Assembly (NCBI GenBank): GCA_951799425.1
Contig: OX637392.1
Span: 33,130,093-33,194,092, forward strand
Length of the DNA stretch: 64,000 nt
From: Ilex aquifolium
Taxonomy: Eukaryota; Streptophyta; Magnoliopsida; Aquifoliales; Aquifoliaceae
Reading direction: 5' to 3'
Shown here: piece after piece, positions 24,601 to 35,439 of the stretch
Numbering within the stretch: position 1 is the first letter of the stretch
Layout: every line of letters begins with the position of its first letter
Notes under the pieces: model-generated
The model's input: only the letters and a program-made list of their open reading frames with translations
Database searches by the model: none
What the model was told of the DNA's origin: nothing
Program-made: the position numbers and the translations under genes

Positions 24601-24660
24601 ACACAAAGTATACAGAAAAGCTATGCGGATAGAAGAAGAAGACCACTGGAATCCTAAGAG
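21640..24660 (+). CDS. Tekay pol: protease, reverse transcriptase, RNase H, integrase
   Basis: The frame is largely open (934 residues from 21853). After a protease part (about 21640-22100) come the reverse transcriptase (about 22180-22900, with FIDDILIYS catalytic box and [11 protein letters not shown]), RNase H (about 23040-23530, [12 protein letters not shown] and DHKSLKY) and integrase (about 23560-24660, with zinc-binding HH-CC near [12 protein letters not shown] and the DxD/E core in MDFVFGFP and SDRDSRF). Family and order are typical of Tekay. Few breaks; fossil rules apply. Confidence 0.93.
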
Positions 24661-24663
24661 GGG

Positions 24664-25080
24664 GACTATGTGTTCCTTAAGGTGTCACCCAAGAATGGAG
24701 CATTTAGATTTGGCAAGAAAGGAAAATTAGCTCCAAGGTACATCGGACCATTTGAAGTGATCAAAGCGGTGGGCAAAGTGGCGTACCAACTTTGGTTACC
24801 AGCCCAGTTGTCAGGGGTACACGACGTGTTCCATGTTTCAATGTTAAGAAAATGTCAATTGGATACAACGCATGTCTTGGATTTGGAGGATATTGAAGTT
24901 CAAGATGGAGCAACATATGCAGAACAACCGGTGAAGATTCTTGATACAAAGGAGAAGGTGCTTCGCAATAAATTCATCCAACTGGTGAAAGTCTTGTGGC
25001 AACATCATGGGGTGGAGGAAGCTACCTGGGAACCAGAGCTGGAGATGCGAGAGAAGTACCCTCAATTGTTCTCTACTTAA
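24664..25080 (+). CDS. Tekay integrase tail and chromodomain
   Basis: The reading region after the integrase core has the GPF/Y-like block APRYIGPFEVIKAVG, followed by VFHVSMLRK and a chromodomain-type end (VLWQHHGVEEATWEPE) at about 24960-25078. In chromoviruses this domain guides integration to heterochromatin, which fits its location in repeat DNA. Confidence 0.88.
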   Translation, partial: DYVFLKVSPKNGAFRFGKKGKLAPRYIGPFEVIKAVGKVAYQLWLPAQLSGVHDVFHVSMLRKCQLDTTHVLDLEDIEVQDGATYAEQPVKILDTKEKVLRNKFIQLVKVLWQHHGVEEATWEPELEMREKYPQLFST

Positions 25081-25100
25081 GGTAAGTTTAGAGGACGAAA

Positions 25101-25121
25101 CTTTCTTTAAGGGGGGTGAAC
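25101..25121 (+). promoter_or_regulatory. Tekay polypurine tract
   Basis: TTTAAGGGGGGTGAAC directly before the 3' LTR start at 25122; the expected plus-strand primer site. Confidence 0.85.
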
Positions 25122-27267
25122 TGTAAACCCCCACATTCGTATCTTTATATAGTAATATAATTATGTTTTGAAATGCTAATATATGTGATGATGTATGCAT
25201 GAAATATGTAGATTGTAAGAGTAGAAATAAAAATGTTAGGCAAGGTAATAGTGTATATATTGGAAGTTAGGAAGTATTTCGGAGTGAAAACACACTTAAG
25301 AGAAAATTTGGGTAGAAAGGATTTTGGACACTGCCTAGTATTTGGATCATAACTTTTTATCCTAATGACCTTTTGATCTGAAATTTTGACAGTAGATAGT
25401 AGACTTCCAGAGCTACAAACCTGTATTTCACGAAAATTTTCCAAATCAATCTCTAAATAGGAATTCTGTTCGAACATGAATCGACGTTCGAACGTGAATC
25501 GACATTCAAACGTGAATAAACGTTCGAATGAAAGTTCGTTCCAGTACTCTTGTCTGATGGAAAAACAAAAGTACTGGGAGCAATGGACGTTCGAACGTGA
25601 GTTACGAATCTGGGTTTCTGAATCGCGCACAGGAGACCCTTTCTTCCACTATAAATACTTAATGACACCTCCTTTAGCATCATTTCAACATTTCTAACCT
25701 TAGAAAGTCTTAGAGAGGAAGAAAGGAAGAGAAAAACACAAGATCAAGGAGGATTTTCACATTGAAGTGGATCAAAATCTCAAGTTCTTCACACAAAACT
25801 AAGGAAGAAGGTAGGGGTTTCTTCCTATTCTTTTCCATTGAGGCTAAGGTTTATATATATGTATGTTTTGACTCTCAATCCTATATATGTGATATGAAAT
25901 CATTATTTCTTGATGCTCTTGCAAAGATTACCATATTTTGAAGGAAGCTATGGTGGAATAGCCATGAAATCTCTTTCTATTGTCATGAAAACCCTAGTTT
26001 TCAAGAAAAATGGTTTTTCCTCAATTTTCATTTGATCTTGATTTCTGAAGTCATATTCTTGATTAAATCATGTTTTCATCTAATACTTGTTCTTGTTCCA
26101 AGAAATTATGTTTTTTTTTTGGCAAAACCCTAAAATGTTGATATCGAAATTGTGAAGGTTTTATTGATATGATCTCTTGCATATTTTAATTCATTTATTA
26201 TTGTAGTATATGGTGAATTGTATAATTGTGATACTTGAATTATTAACGGAAATGGTGATTGATTAAGATTGTGGTTGTTGAGAAAAATGTTGGTTTTATC
26301 TCTTGTATGGTTTGTTGTGACGGACTTGAATTGCCTTCGAGAGCTGCCGTAGAGTGTTAGAGGTTAGTATATCCCAGTGGGGGTGAGATGGTTTTCCTAA
26401 CACTTGTAGTGGATTGTTTTTTGTGAGAGCAACCACTATTGTTCACGTAGGTTCGAGGCTGAGGGATGGTATACCTTTCTTGGGAAGGATTTGTCAATGC
26501 CGTGGGAGATGGTATACGCCCTTCCTAAAATGTCGGTGATGTGCCCTGTGGGGAATGATTGAGATTGTGTGATTGTGATGGGTGAACGAGGTAGAATTGT
26601 TGTGTAGATTCTTGAGAAGCAACCAATATACATGAGAATATGGAATGATGTTACTGAATTATTTATGGATTGCTTTAATTTCTTGTAAGTTTATTCCTGT
26701 CATTGATTTACAGTATTCCGTACACTTGAGATCATTACAACTATCATGGTTTTATTCTCAAAATCTATATATGCTATTTTCCAAAAGAGACTTGCCATCT
26801 TTTATTTGTTTTAAAACCTTGTTTGGGTTTGGGAGGATTTTCCTACAGAGCTTAGCGCTCACCCCCTACAAACAACATCATTTTCAGATTATGGCTGAGA
26901 GGAAGAGCTCAAAGTTGATGAGCATGTAGCTTGGGAAACTCAATTGGATGGAAGCGTGGATCCCGAGGGGAACGTATAGAGTTGTTTTCTTTATGTCCAA
27001 GACTAGAAGAGGATTTTGAGACAATGTATAGATGATATTTTGTTTATTCCGCTGTAAGATAACAGTTGATTTTTTATGTACTTGTCATAGTGGGGCATAT
27101 TCTTTTTGAATGTAATGGCCATGGTTTGGCATATTCTTTTGGATGATGTTATAGATATTGTGCATGATGAATGAAATTTTCTTTACTTATGGAAATTATT
27201 AGTTGCTCTCCTGATGTGAATGGTTTTAGATAGTAATGTCATCCAAGGGGGATTTTGGGGCGTTACA
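25122..27267 (+). repeat. Tekay 3' LTR
   Basis: 2146 bp, partner of 18205-20399. It carries the CGTTCGAACG island at 25467-25605, slightly shorter than in the 5' copy, and a TATA box at about 25649-25660. It ends GGGGCGTTACA and is followed by the AGAGA duplication. Confidence 0.93.
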
Positions 27268-27272
27268 AGAGA
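27268..27272. repeat. Target-site duplication of the Tekay element, right copy
   Basis: AGAGA, identical to 18200-18204. Confidence 0.9.
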
Positions 27273-28455
27273 GAAGAGGCAAGTGAAAGGAGTTGTAGGT
27301 TAGGCTTGTCCTTACCTGCCCAAGCCATGAAGTCAGCCCCCTTTTGATTGGAAGCCTGTCACACACCTAGGGAGGGATCCATAGACGGAAATGCATCATT
27401 CAATAGACATTATTCATACTGTATTATATTGTAGAGAGAGAAGCTCCTAGGAAGAAGAGATAGTTTAGAGAGAGAAAGCTTAGATTTTTACATTTCTTCC
27501 ATCCATTTCATTTGTAATCTTCTGTAAGACGTTTGTAAGCTTCATTTATTGTCTTTAATATCATTCATTACAAGTGCATTTCAAGTTTAGTTGAGTATCC
27601 TAGCATCTACCATTGTTGTATTCAAGTTTTCCATCTCAAGTTCTCCATCTCAAGTTCTTCAAATGGGTATTAAATGCACTTTTCTGTAGTTTATGTTTTC
27701 TTGCATTAACTTAAGTTCCAATCTTCATTTCTTTACAATGCCTCTTTACTTCATTAATGTTCTTGCATTAAATATGAGTAGCTAAGCCTTAAGTTGGCTA
27801 ATCCAAGGGAGAACTACTCTTGGGTATGCTAAATCAACTCTTTTTCATTCCTCCTCGTAGTGCACGTTGATTTGGTTTGACTAGGTTGAGTGTGGACATG
27901 GTTTTGAGTTCTTCATACACCGTAGACTTGTCATGGTGTATGCTTGAATCCTCACCTCCATTTTAGTCCCGCGCTTCCTATGAATCAATCAAACATCTAG
28001 ACACCATTGGAGGAAGGTCTTGAGTTGATTTGGCATTCCCATTGGAATGACCTCTTTGGATTAGCCAACACTTGTTTCCATTATATTTCTATAACCAATC
28101 CTCAATCACCAAACTCAAACATCAAAGATTTTACACTTTCTCTCTTTTTTTTCCAAAATTACCTTCAAAATGAATCACCTCCTTCCCTGAGGAGACTACC
28201 TTGGAATACGATTTCCATGTAAAACACGACATTTGAAAGTCTCCCTGCGCTTAGGGAGCACTTTTGTTCACACACACATACACACACACACATTTCATTC
28301 CCACACACCCATTTTCCCATCTCTTGCAATGAACCCGAGTGAGAGTGACACTCATCCACACACATAAGTCTTATACACATTGAGGATTCATGTTCAGAGA
28401 TTAGGAACAATGAAAATAACTCAAGCACACAACTAGAGCAATCTATTGACGTATC

Positions 28456-29599
28456 CCACAAAGAATCTGTTCAAACGACACATACATGTGCACATGCTTG
28501 AGAAAGGATCTTAGGCCATGTTTGATTTAATTTTAAGCCTTAGCCATTTCTTTTACAAAATTATATCCCTAGTTAGCTGTGATTGAGCCTTTAATGTGTG
28601 ATTTCTTTTTCTTGTAACCCATATGATAACCGAGCCACAGGAAAATATATTTGACATACCATTGCTATCTAATTTTCTTGCACCCTCTTATAAATCAGTA
28701 TGATACAAAAAAGCAAGAGAAAAATAAAAGAAGATGGTGGCTACTGTTCAAAGAAAAAAATTCTATGGAAACAACTGAAAAAGAAAGAGAAAGAAAAACA
28801 GAAAATGGCCAAGAAAGAATGAAATAAAAAAATACCATGTAGGTGAAGTTTCGAAAAGCTAGAAAGAAGTGTGCTACATTACATAAAGAAAGGATAGCAT
28901 TTGAATACCATTGATGTCATTTCTCAAACCACTAACCCTTGGTCACATTACAACCTATAAAAAGTCCTAATTGATCTCAAGCCTGATGCATGTGTAGGTC
29001 GTCAATCAAAAGTTTGGGGCATGTTAATAGTATTACTTTATTTGTATCAATATTCTTCCATGAGATTATGCCAAACATGATTAGTCTATTTCCTAAGATT
29101 TCACTCCCATACTAATTGTGCATATGAATTTACAATTAGCCTTCTTCTGATCACATGCCCCTTGAGAGAAAAGTCACTATAATCGGAGGGAATTTTTGTT
29201 GAGAGCATTCTAAGAGAGATTTGTGAAATCAAAGTTATCCATGGAAGGTTGTAAAGAGGAGTGTTTGTTATATAACAATTCCTGTCGCTAGAATGATTAT
29301 TCCCACTACATAGGGAATTTCAAATACCAATGTGACAAATGCTTATTTTTGCATAGAATACGTACCTATGAAGGAGAAGTGTTTGGGAGACAAGTAGAAA
29401 TTGAGGGTTGGGTGTCTCAACGACCATGGTACCAACTCACTCTGACAGGCAATCTCACACACATACATCTGTTCAACTAAAGTTTGTGGGTAGCTTCACT
29501 GAAAACCCTCACGAGACAATACTCGTCCGCTAGAGGAAACCTAAGGATTTAACGGCTTATTGCATATGCTAAATGCAACTGGATGACCTATGAAAATAG
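28456..29599 (+). other. Athila non-coding 3' region, right of LTR a
   Basis: About 1.1 kb without a gene. It matches, in the same relative orientation, the 3' non-coding regions of N (10080-11150) and Z (around 57060-56500): GATCTTAGGCCAT, CTTGCACCCTCTTATAAATC and GGCTTATTGCATATGCTAAA are shared. It leads, after solo LTR b, to a polypurine tract and LTR, so it is the 3' part of an Athila element, most simply W. Confidence 0.65.
29595..29599. repeat. Target-site duplication of solo LTR b, left copy
   Basis: AATAG, repeated at 31462-31466. The flanks read on as one non-coding region. Confidence 0.85.
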
Positions 29600-31461
29600 T
29601 GATGAGCACATAATATTGCATACTTCATGGCCTCATTGCAAGCATTTCAACTCAACTTTTGCATATAAGTGTTTAGAAGTTAGTCGTTTTGAACTATAAT
29701 GTTGATATTTTGATGTTGCGACCTTTTATAGTTTAAATAATTGATTTTAGGACATTGCAACCTTGATGGATGTGTGGTGAAGGCATGGACACAATACATG
29801 AAGAATTTGAGGCTTAAAAGTGAAGAAATCAAGAAGGCATTGGTGCTTGGGAACAAGGGCATCAGCAGCCACATCGTTTGGAAGTACTGCCTCGGAGTTC
29901 CTCCATTTTTACCATGATCTACTCAGAATTTGAAAAAGTGCAAAACATGAAAGTTGTATATCTGGGTGTCTTCTATTTCGTGTCCAAATTTCAGCTCAAT
30001 CGGATGGTTGGATCAAAAGTTATGCCAATTCTACGACAACTGGTCCAGAGCAGACAGCTACCGCATGACTACCGGTAGCCGATTATTTCTGGAGTTGCTG
30101 CTACCGCCGAGCTACCGGTAGTTGATTGCCCAGAATGCCGAAAACAGCCTGTAACTCAACTTTGAGGCTTGGGGGTCCCACCTACTCTTCTCCCACTTGC
30201 TCCCCAACATTTTCTTACACAACCACATCCCTCCTACACCCTATGGGAAGACTAAGGAGGCTTGGCATTGAAGGAAGAGGAGAGAGAAGTGGGCTGCCAT
30301 ATGGGGTTGCAGGCTAGCCTGTCAAGACCCAATCAACTCAGCCCCCTTTTTGTGTAAGACCTACCACAGGCTATGGGGGACCACCATGGACGAAAATGCA
30401 ACTCTCTCACACCATTATATTCAGCATTCCATTCATTTGTAGGTAGTTGGCTACCTAAGCTTAGGAGTAGAGATAGAAAGCTCCAAGGAGGAAGATGATG
30501 AATAGTATTTTCGTTTTTGCATTTTCTTCTCCGTTTTTGTTGTAGTAAGCTTTCATACTCTTGTAATTCTTAATCCTTGCACTTTAATCTCATCTATTTC
30601 ATGTTCATTTCAAGTTTAGCCTTGCACTTTACTTTTCACCATTGTTATGCTTTCAAGTTCTTCATTTTTAGCTTAAAATGGGTTTTGAATATTTCTCTTC
30701 ATAGCTTTAGATTTCTTGTTGTAAGTTAATTTTCATGCTTCATGTCTTCAATATATGTCTTTACATTATGCTTGTCTTTCTTTTATGCATGAGTAGCTAG
30801 CTTTTAAGTTGGTTAGTCCAAGGGTGAATTCCATTTGGGGATTCCATTCCAACTCTCTTTCATTCCTTCTCTCGGTTTATGTTGGCTCGGTTTGATTGGG
30901 TTGAGGGTGGATAAATTGATGAGTCTTTGATATTCCGTAGGCCTAGTCACGGTTTATGCTTGGATACTCACCATTTTATCCCTAGCTTCCCATGAATCAA
31001 TCGTACTTCTAGGCACCATTGGAGGAAGGCTTTGAGTTTGCTTGACATTCCCATTAGAGTGAACCTTTGTGATTAGCCAACACTTGCTTTATTTGCATTT
31101 TCATTTACAAACACAACCACAAAACTCAAACAAAAGATTTTACATTTTCTTTTCACTTTTGCAAAATCACTTTCACAAAACTCCCTTTCCTTCCCTGAGG
31201 AGACGACCTTGGAATATTTTCCAAGTAAAACACACGACCACAAAAGACTCCTTTCGATTGGGGAGCATTTTTGTTCACCACACACGCATTCCATTTCATA
31301 ACATTTTGTTCATTCCATTCATTTCCATCACCATTCCATTGTTGCCTAATCTTTTGCATCATTCCGAGTGAGAGTGACACTCACCCATTCCTATAAGCCA
31401 TACACACATTTAGGGATGATGTTTAGAGGTTAGGAAACAACACCGCATTTTCAATCAATCA
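29600..31461 (+). repeat. Solo LTR b (Athila LTR-A family)
   Basis: 1862 bp from TGATGAGCACATAATATTGC to AATCA, with AATAG duplications on both sides and no internal region. A single LTR with matching duplications is the usual trace of recombination between the two LTRs of a former full element. It carries a CTACCGGTAG island at 30055-30125 and the hairpin CTTGGAATATTTTCCAAG at 31208-31225. Confidence 0.88.
30055..30125 (+). promoter_or_regulatory. CG-palindrome island (CTACCGGTAG) in LTR b
   Basis: Two perfect CTACCGGTAG words (30069-30078 and 30112-30121) and two partial ones. The same core is used by the Tekay-type solo LTR at 40874-41012. Confidence 0.72.
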
Positions 31462-31466
31462 AATAG
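31462..31466. repeat. Target-site duplication of solo LTR b, right copy
   Basis: AATAG, identical to 29595-29599. Confidence 0.85.
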
Positions 31467-31520
31467 CATTGTAAATAATTTCTCATTCAATTGTTATTGT
31501 GTTACTAGAGACTAGCAATA

Positions 31521-31535
31521 TTTAGGTTGGGGGTG
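31521..31535 (+). promoter_or_regulatory. Polypurine tract before the W 3' LTR
   Basis: TTTAGGTTGGGGGTG abuts the LTR that begins TGATGAATAG at 31536. It is nearly the same as the internal word at 5955-5973. Confidence 0.8.
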
Positions 31536-33300
31536 TGATGAATAGTTAAAATTAGCATCTTACTATGCTTTTACTAGACTAATTATGCTTTTATGGATTT
31601 TAAATGATAACATTTCAGGACAAAGATGCACAAAAGCCTAAAGTCAATGGATACCAAAATTTCATGCAAACACCTACGTGTTCCAGAAGAAAATTAGAGA
31701 AGTTTGAAGCAAGGCGTCAACATTCGAACGCCAATTAACGTTTGAACGCCCATCTAGAAATAATTGAGGGCCCCTGGAAGAGTGCTAGGGAAATGGCATA
31801 TGGCGTGTCGCAGTTATTTTCAGAGAAGAACAAGAGCTACCTGAGTACAACGTTCGAATGCCAATCAACGTTCGAATGCCATCTTGAGTTATTTAAGGAC
31901 CAGACTGCCAGGGTGATGAGACATGGCTTGCTATCTACTGTAGGTGACAAGAACCACTTGAGTTCAACGTTCAAACTCCATTAAGCATTCGAACACCCAT
32001 AACAGAAGACAAGAGTCAACGTTCGAACGCCATACTATGTTCAAACGTATTCCCCAGACAGGCTGCAGAGTGGTTGATTTTCTATCCGGACCTTGGGGCA
32101 TTCAATTGGACTTTGAGGACTTCGAACTATTATTTTACTCTTCTTTACCCCCTCCTCCTTGCCTATAAATGCTTCCATTGTGGGGGCTTCAAAGGGGGAG
32201 ACTTAGAGATAGATAGACATACATAGAGAGAGATAGGGGGAGATAGATAATCTTTTGCTTGAGGAGGAAACCCTCCAAAAGTGACTAGCTTTCTTCTACT
32301 TTCATTATTAGTTTCATTAGTTTCCATTGTTTGAGCTTCCTTCTTCTCTTAGAGGAGTGAAACTCTTCCACTTTTCTAATGCTTGACCAAAGCCTTGAAG
32401 GGTGAAAAGTGATTCACTCATTCTTCATCGAAGGTAGGCTCCTTGTGTATTATATTTTACCTTGTAACTCCTCTACTTGGAGGGATGAGAATCACTCACT
32501 TTTCTAGCTTTCTCAAAGCCATGAAGAGAGAGTAGTTTCTCATTCACTCTTTAGTAAGAGGTGATGAACATGTATAAATCATTTGGAAGTTATATTTGTG
32601 CATTTCGTTTATGCTTAATGCTTTATCTTTCACTTGCTTATTAAATGATTGAATGCATCTAGCAAAGCTAAGGTACTTTATACAACCATGAGTCCTTTCT
32701 ATGACATAGATGACTCTTGGCATAGGAAGACTCATTGGTTCTTTGCAAGTACTCCAGCTAGATCTTCATGACTACATTTCAATCTTAACTCTTATTGTGC
32801 TTCAACTAAGAATGGAATACTAATACAGTGGTTGGATGCCTTGTAGAAATACTTGCTTGTTTGTAGACGAGTTGAGTCTCGGCACAGACAATTTTTGTAA
32901 ATCTTTACAAAGACATTGGAACCATGCTCTTAATTCTTACAGTCCATTTTTATCCTTCGATTAACTTTATGTTGACATAGGGGTTAATTGAGTTCCCAAG
33001 CAAAAGTATAATAACCGGATGATTGACTACATGTCCAAATCCTCGAGCTAAAAGGTGACTTTTTTATTTGAGAGAATATTATATTTTGTCTAGAAAATCA
33101 TCTTTGAAAGAATCCTATATTCTGTCCAGAAAAATCCATAAACATCACAACTTAAAATCTCAAGGGTTCTAGTCACTTTGGTCTCTGTCACTACTTACTT
33201 CGGAACACCAACATTAGTTCCCTATGGATTCGACTCTGGACTTAACCGGATTATTACTACAACTTGACCGTCTGCACTTGGGTGTACACATTTCGGATCA
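31536..33300 (+). repeat. 3' LTR, most likely of element W
   Basis: 1765 bp with TGAT...ATCA ends, preceded by a polypurine tract. It contains a CGTTCGAACG island (31720-32050), a TATA box (GCCTATAAATGC, about 32161-32172), a GAGA-rich leader and a terminal TGGATTCGACTCTGGAC block, similar to the end of the LTR in Y near 48005. The island core equals that upstream of the W env-like region, the main reason to link this end to W. Confidence 0.72.
31720..32050 (+). promoter_or_regulatory. CG-palindrome island (CGTTCGAACGCCA) in the W LTR
   Basis: About nine words such as ACGTTCGAACGCCA and one- or two-change variants in 330 bases, ending about 110 bases before the TATA box at 32161. Confidence 0.78.
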
Positions 33301-33438
33301 AGTCATTAACTTTTTGGGTTTTGTGTTGTTTTTTTTAATTTTGGTGTGTTAAATTTTAAATTTAATTCGATGTGTTTTAATGAATGTTTAATTACTTATA
33401 CTTGAATGTATTGATGCTTTTTGAACACAGGAGCGAAA
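33301..33438. other. Unassigned AT-rich spacer between elements W and X
   Basis: 138 bases, T-rich at first. I see no gene, and no clear duplication for the LTR on either side. A TTTTTGG word at 33309 could be a faint primer-site remnant, but this is weak. Confidence 0.35.
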
Positions 33439-35256
33439 TGATGAGTATGGAACACTACACATTAAACATCTTAATTGCATCCACTTTAACTTATTTTTGT
33501 AGTCAATTTTTGGGAAAATGGATTCAAATCAATGATTAATGGATAATGGCTTCATTGCAAGTGATAGGATGGAAAAGGGTAGGCATAAAGCACCTCCTAA
33601 AGTGATTGGGGACAATGGGAAAGAAAGGAACTCAAAACGGGTGGCTTGGGAGCTCAAAAAACTAAAAATCTCAAATTGGAAGAAGAGGTACTACTACCAA
33701 GTAATGAGGTACCGGTGTCTGAGCTTTCTGGAAAGTAGGTATCGGTACCACATCACTAGGTCCCGGTACCTGGGACTTGGAAGTCAATTGGCTGAAATGG
33801 AGGAAACGAATAAGGTACTGGTACCTCCCAACCTTTGGTACTGATACCATAACCTACTGGAATTTAGCTACCAGTACCAGCTCATCTATCTATCGATACC
33901 TCCCACCTTAACCCGTGCTGACTCATCACTAAGAGAATGTTGAGGTACTGGTACCACAACACCAGGTACCGGTACCAGCTACCCAGAAATTTCAGATCCT
34001 CTTCCAAATGATTCCACTAACTACGGGGGCCCCCTTTGATATCCAATCCATGTTCTGACATTTCTAGCACTCCATCATGACCTCCTAACCCCTACACTCA
34101 GATAATAAGCATGAGGGAGTGGGTGGCCAAGGTAGAGAGAGGGAGTGGTTGGGAAGAGGAAGGGGGACCATGCTTTGACTGAATTTGAAAGTTTTTGTGG
34201 ACAACCTCTCTCTAAGCAATCCAAGTCAGCCACTCATGTCAAGAGAGAGGAGGATGGACAAAATACACACTTCTTACATGCATTTCCAGATTATCAAACT
34301 TTTAGAGAGAGAAGGTCCAAGGAAGAAGATGAAGATCTAGAGAGAGAAAGTTGGGTTTTACATTTTTTTTTTACCATTTTCATTGTAGTAAGCTCCATTT
34401 TACATGTAATCCTTCCCTTTTGCACTTTAATCTATTTTAATCAAAGTTGTAATTAATTTTGGCTATGTTCTTGTGGTTCATTGCTACATTTGGGTTTTGT
34501 TCCTTTCAAGCTTCACATTTTGGAAATGAATATCTTTTCTTTTGTAGTTTAAACTTTCCCTTACATTAATACAAGTCCGTGTTTGTTTTCACTACCATGT
34601 TTCTTTACTTAATGTTGATTCTTGCTTTTACCATTGATTGCTAAAATTTTAGTTGGCTAATCCAAGAGGGATTTCCCCTTGGGTGTGCGAAATTGACTCT
34701 CTTTCATTCTTCCTCGTAGTGTAAAGTGTTTGGTTTGACTAGGTTGAGAGCGGACGTGGTTGTGGGATTTTGATACACCATAGACTTGTCACGGGGTATG
34801 CTCTTGTGCAACATAACCACACTCATCCCTCACTTCCTACGAATCAATCAAACACCTAGGCACCATTGGTTGAAAGAAATGAGTCAATTTGGCATTCCCA
34901 TTGGAATAAACTTTACGGATTTGCCAACCCCATTTTCTTGCATATTTCACAATACATAAACCACCAAATTTCAAACCACAAGATTTTCCAATTTTCACTT
35001 TATTCTACAAATCACTCTCCAAGACCACCTGACCTTGCCTTCCTTGAGGAGATGAATTTGGAATACTTATTCCAAGTAAAACATGACACTATAAGTCTCT
35101 CTATGCCTGGGGAGAAATTTTGAATACTCACACATTTTTTGTTCATCCACGCACAATTTTCCCCATTTCTTGCACTGAGCTTGAGGGAGAGTAACACTCA
35201 CCATACACTATAAGCCATATACACACTTAGTTGGGTTAGTGTGGGAAGTTAGGGAA
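33439..35256 (+). repeat. LTR c, 5' LTR of element X
   Basis: About 1.8 kb starting TGATGAGTATGGAACAC, with the LTR-A words TTGGCATTCCCATTGG and a TTGGAATA...TTCCAAG hairpin before AAAACATGAC. The right limit is approximate. What follows matches the leader of Z after its primer site (GGTGATTT...ACAACAGAGGTAAAT). Confidence 0.7.
33686..33986 (+). promoter_or_regulatory. CG-palindrome island (GGTACCGGTACC) in LTR c
   Basis: About eleven words of the type GGTACCGGTACC or GGTACTGGTACC, many with one change, in 300 bases. They are more decayed than in Z, in line with the age of X. Confidence 0.7.
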
Positions 35257-35439
35257 AACGAAGGTGATTTAGGGCTAAGCATCGAGTTTGAAGGTGATTT
35301 AGGGACAACAGAGGTAAATCTCATGATTCTCATCACGGGCCAAGGAATGTTTCTCCTTTGTATATAAATGTACATAAATTTTCAATTGTAGTTAGTGTAT
35401 TTTCATGTGGGGATGTGATAATAAAAATGGACTAGTGAG

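Larger units (their letters stand above)
18205..27267 (+). mobile_element. Tekay/Del chromovirus, full length with both LTRs
   Basis: A 9063-bp Ty3/gypsy chromovirus of the Tekay (Del) lineage. Parts in order: 5' LTR 18205-20399, tRNA-iMet primer site, gag, protease, reverse transcriptase, RNase H, integrase, chromodomain, polypurine tract, 3' LTR 25122-27267. The ends are TGTAA...TTACA with AGAGA duplications. Structurally whole but coding-broken, about six breaks, mostly in gag. The LTRs differ by roughly 3-6 percent in the stretches compared by eye, so it is clearly older than N or Z. It lies in LTR a. Confidence 0.95.
17610..28455 (+). repeat. LTR a (Athila LTR-A family), split by a Tekay element
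   Basis: An Athila-type LTR beginning TGATTTGCACAAAATATTGC. Its halves, 17610-18204 and 27268 to about 28455, flank the Tekay element. It shares the words of LTRs b, c, d, e and Y: a CCTTCCGGAAGG island (17859-18044), CCCCCTTTTTGAT, TTGGCATTCCCATTGG, and a hairpin before AAAACACGAC. No polypurine tract precedes it, so it looks like a solo LTR inserted in W. The right end is not sharply defined (within about 20 bases) and no clean duplication was found. Confidence 0.72.
1..33300 (+). mobile_element. Athila-lineage LTR element W, old, hosts several nested insertions
   Basis: Ty3/gypsy element of the Athila lineage, read on the plus strand, whose 5' LTR lies left of the window. Gag, protease, reverse transcriptase, RNase H and integrase are recognisable up to about 5600. 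A long non-coding stretch, an env-like region (7368-8118 and 16685-17006) and, by inference, a 3' end with polypurine tract and LTR (31521-33300) follow. Element N, LTR a with its Tekay insert, and solo LTR b interrupt it. It is an old fossil with on the order of twenty breaks in gag-pol. The link between the part up to 17609 and the part after 28456 is inferred from shared orientation and a shared palindrome core, so the right half could belong to a second element. Confidence 0.7.

Noticed and set aside
33309-33330. Primer-binding site after the LTR at 31536-33300
   Set aside because: Only a TTTTTGG word fits. The polypurine tract to the left shows that this LTR is a 3' LTR, so no primer site is expected.
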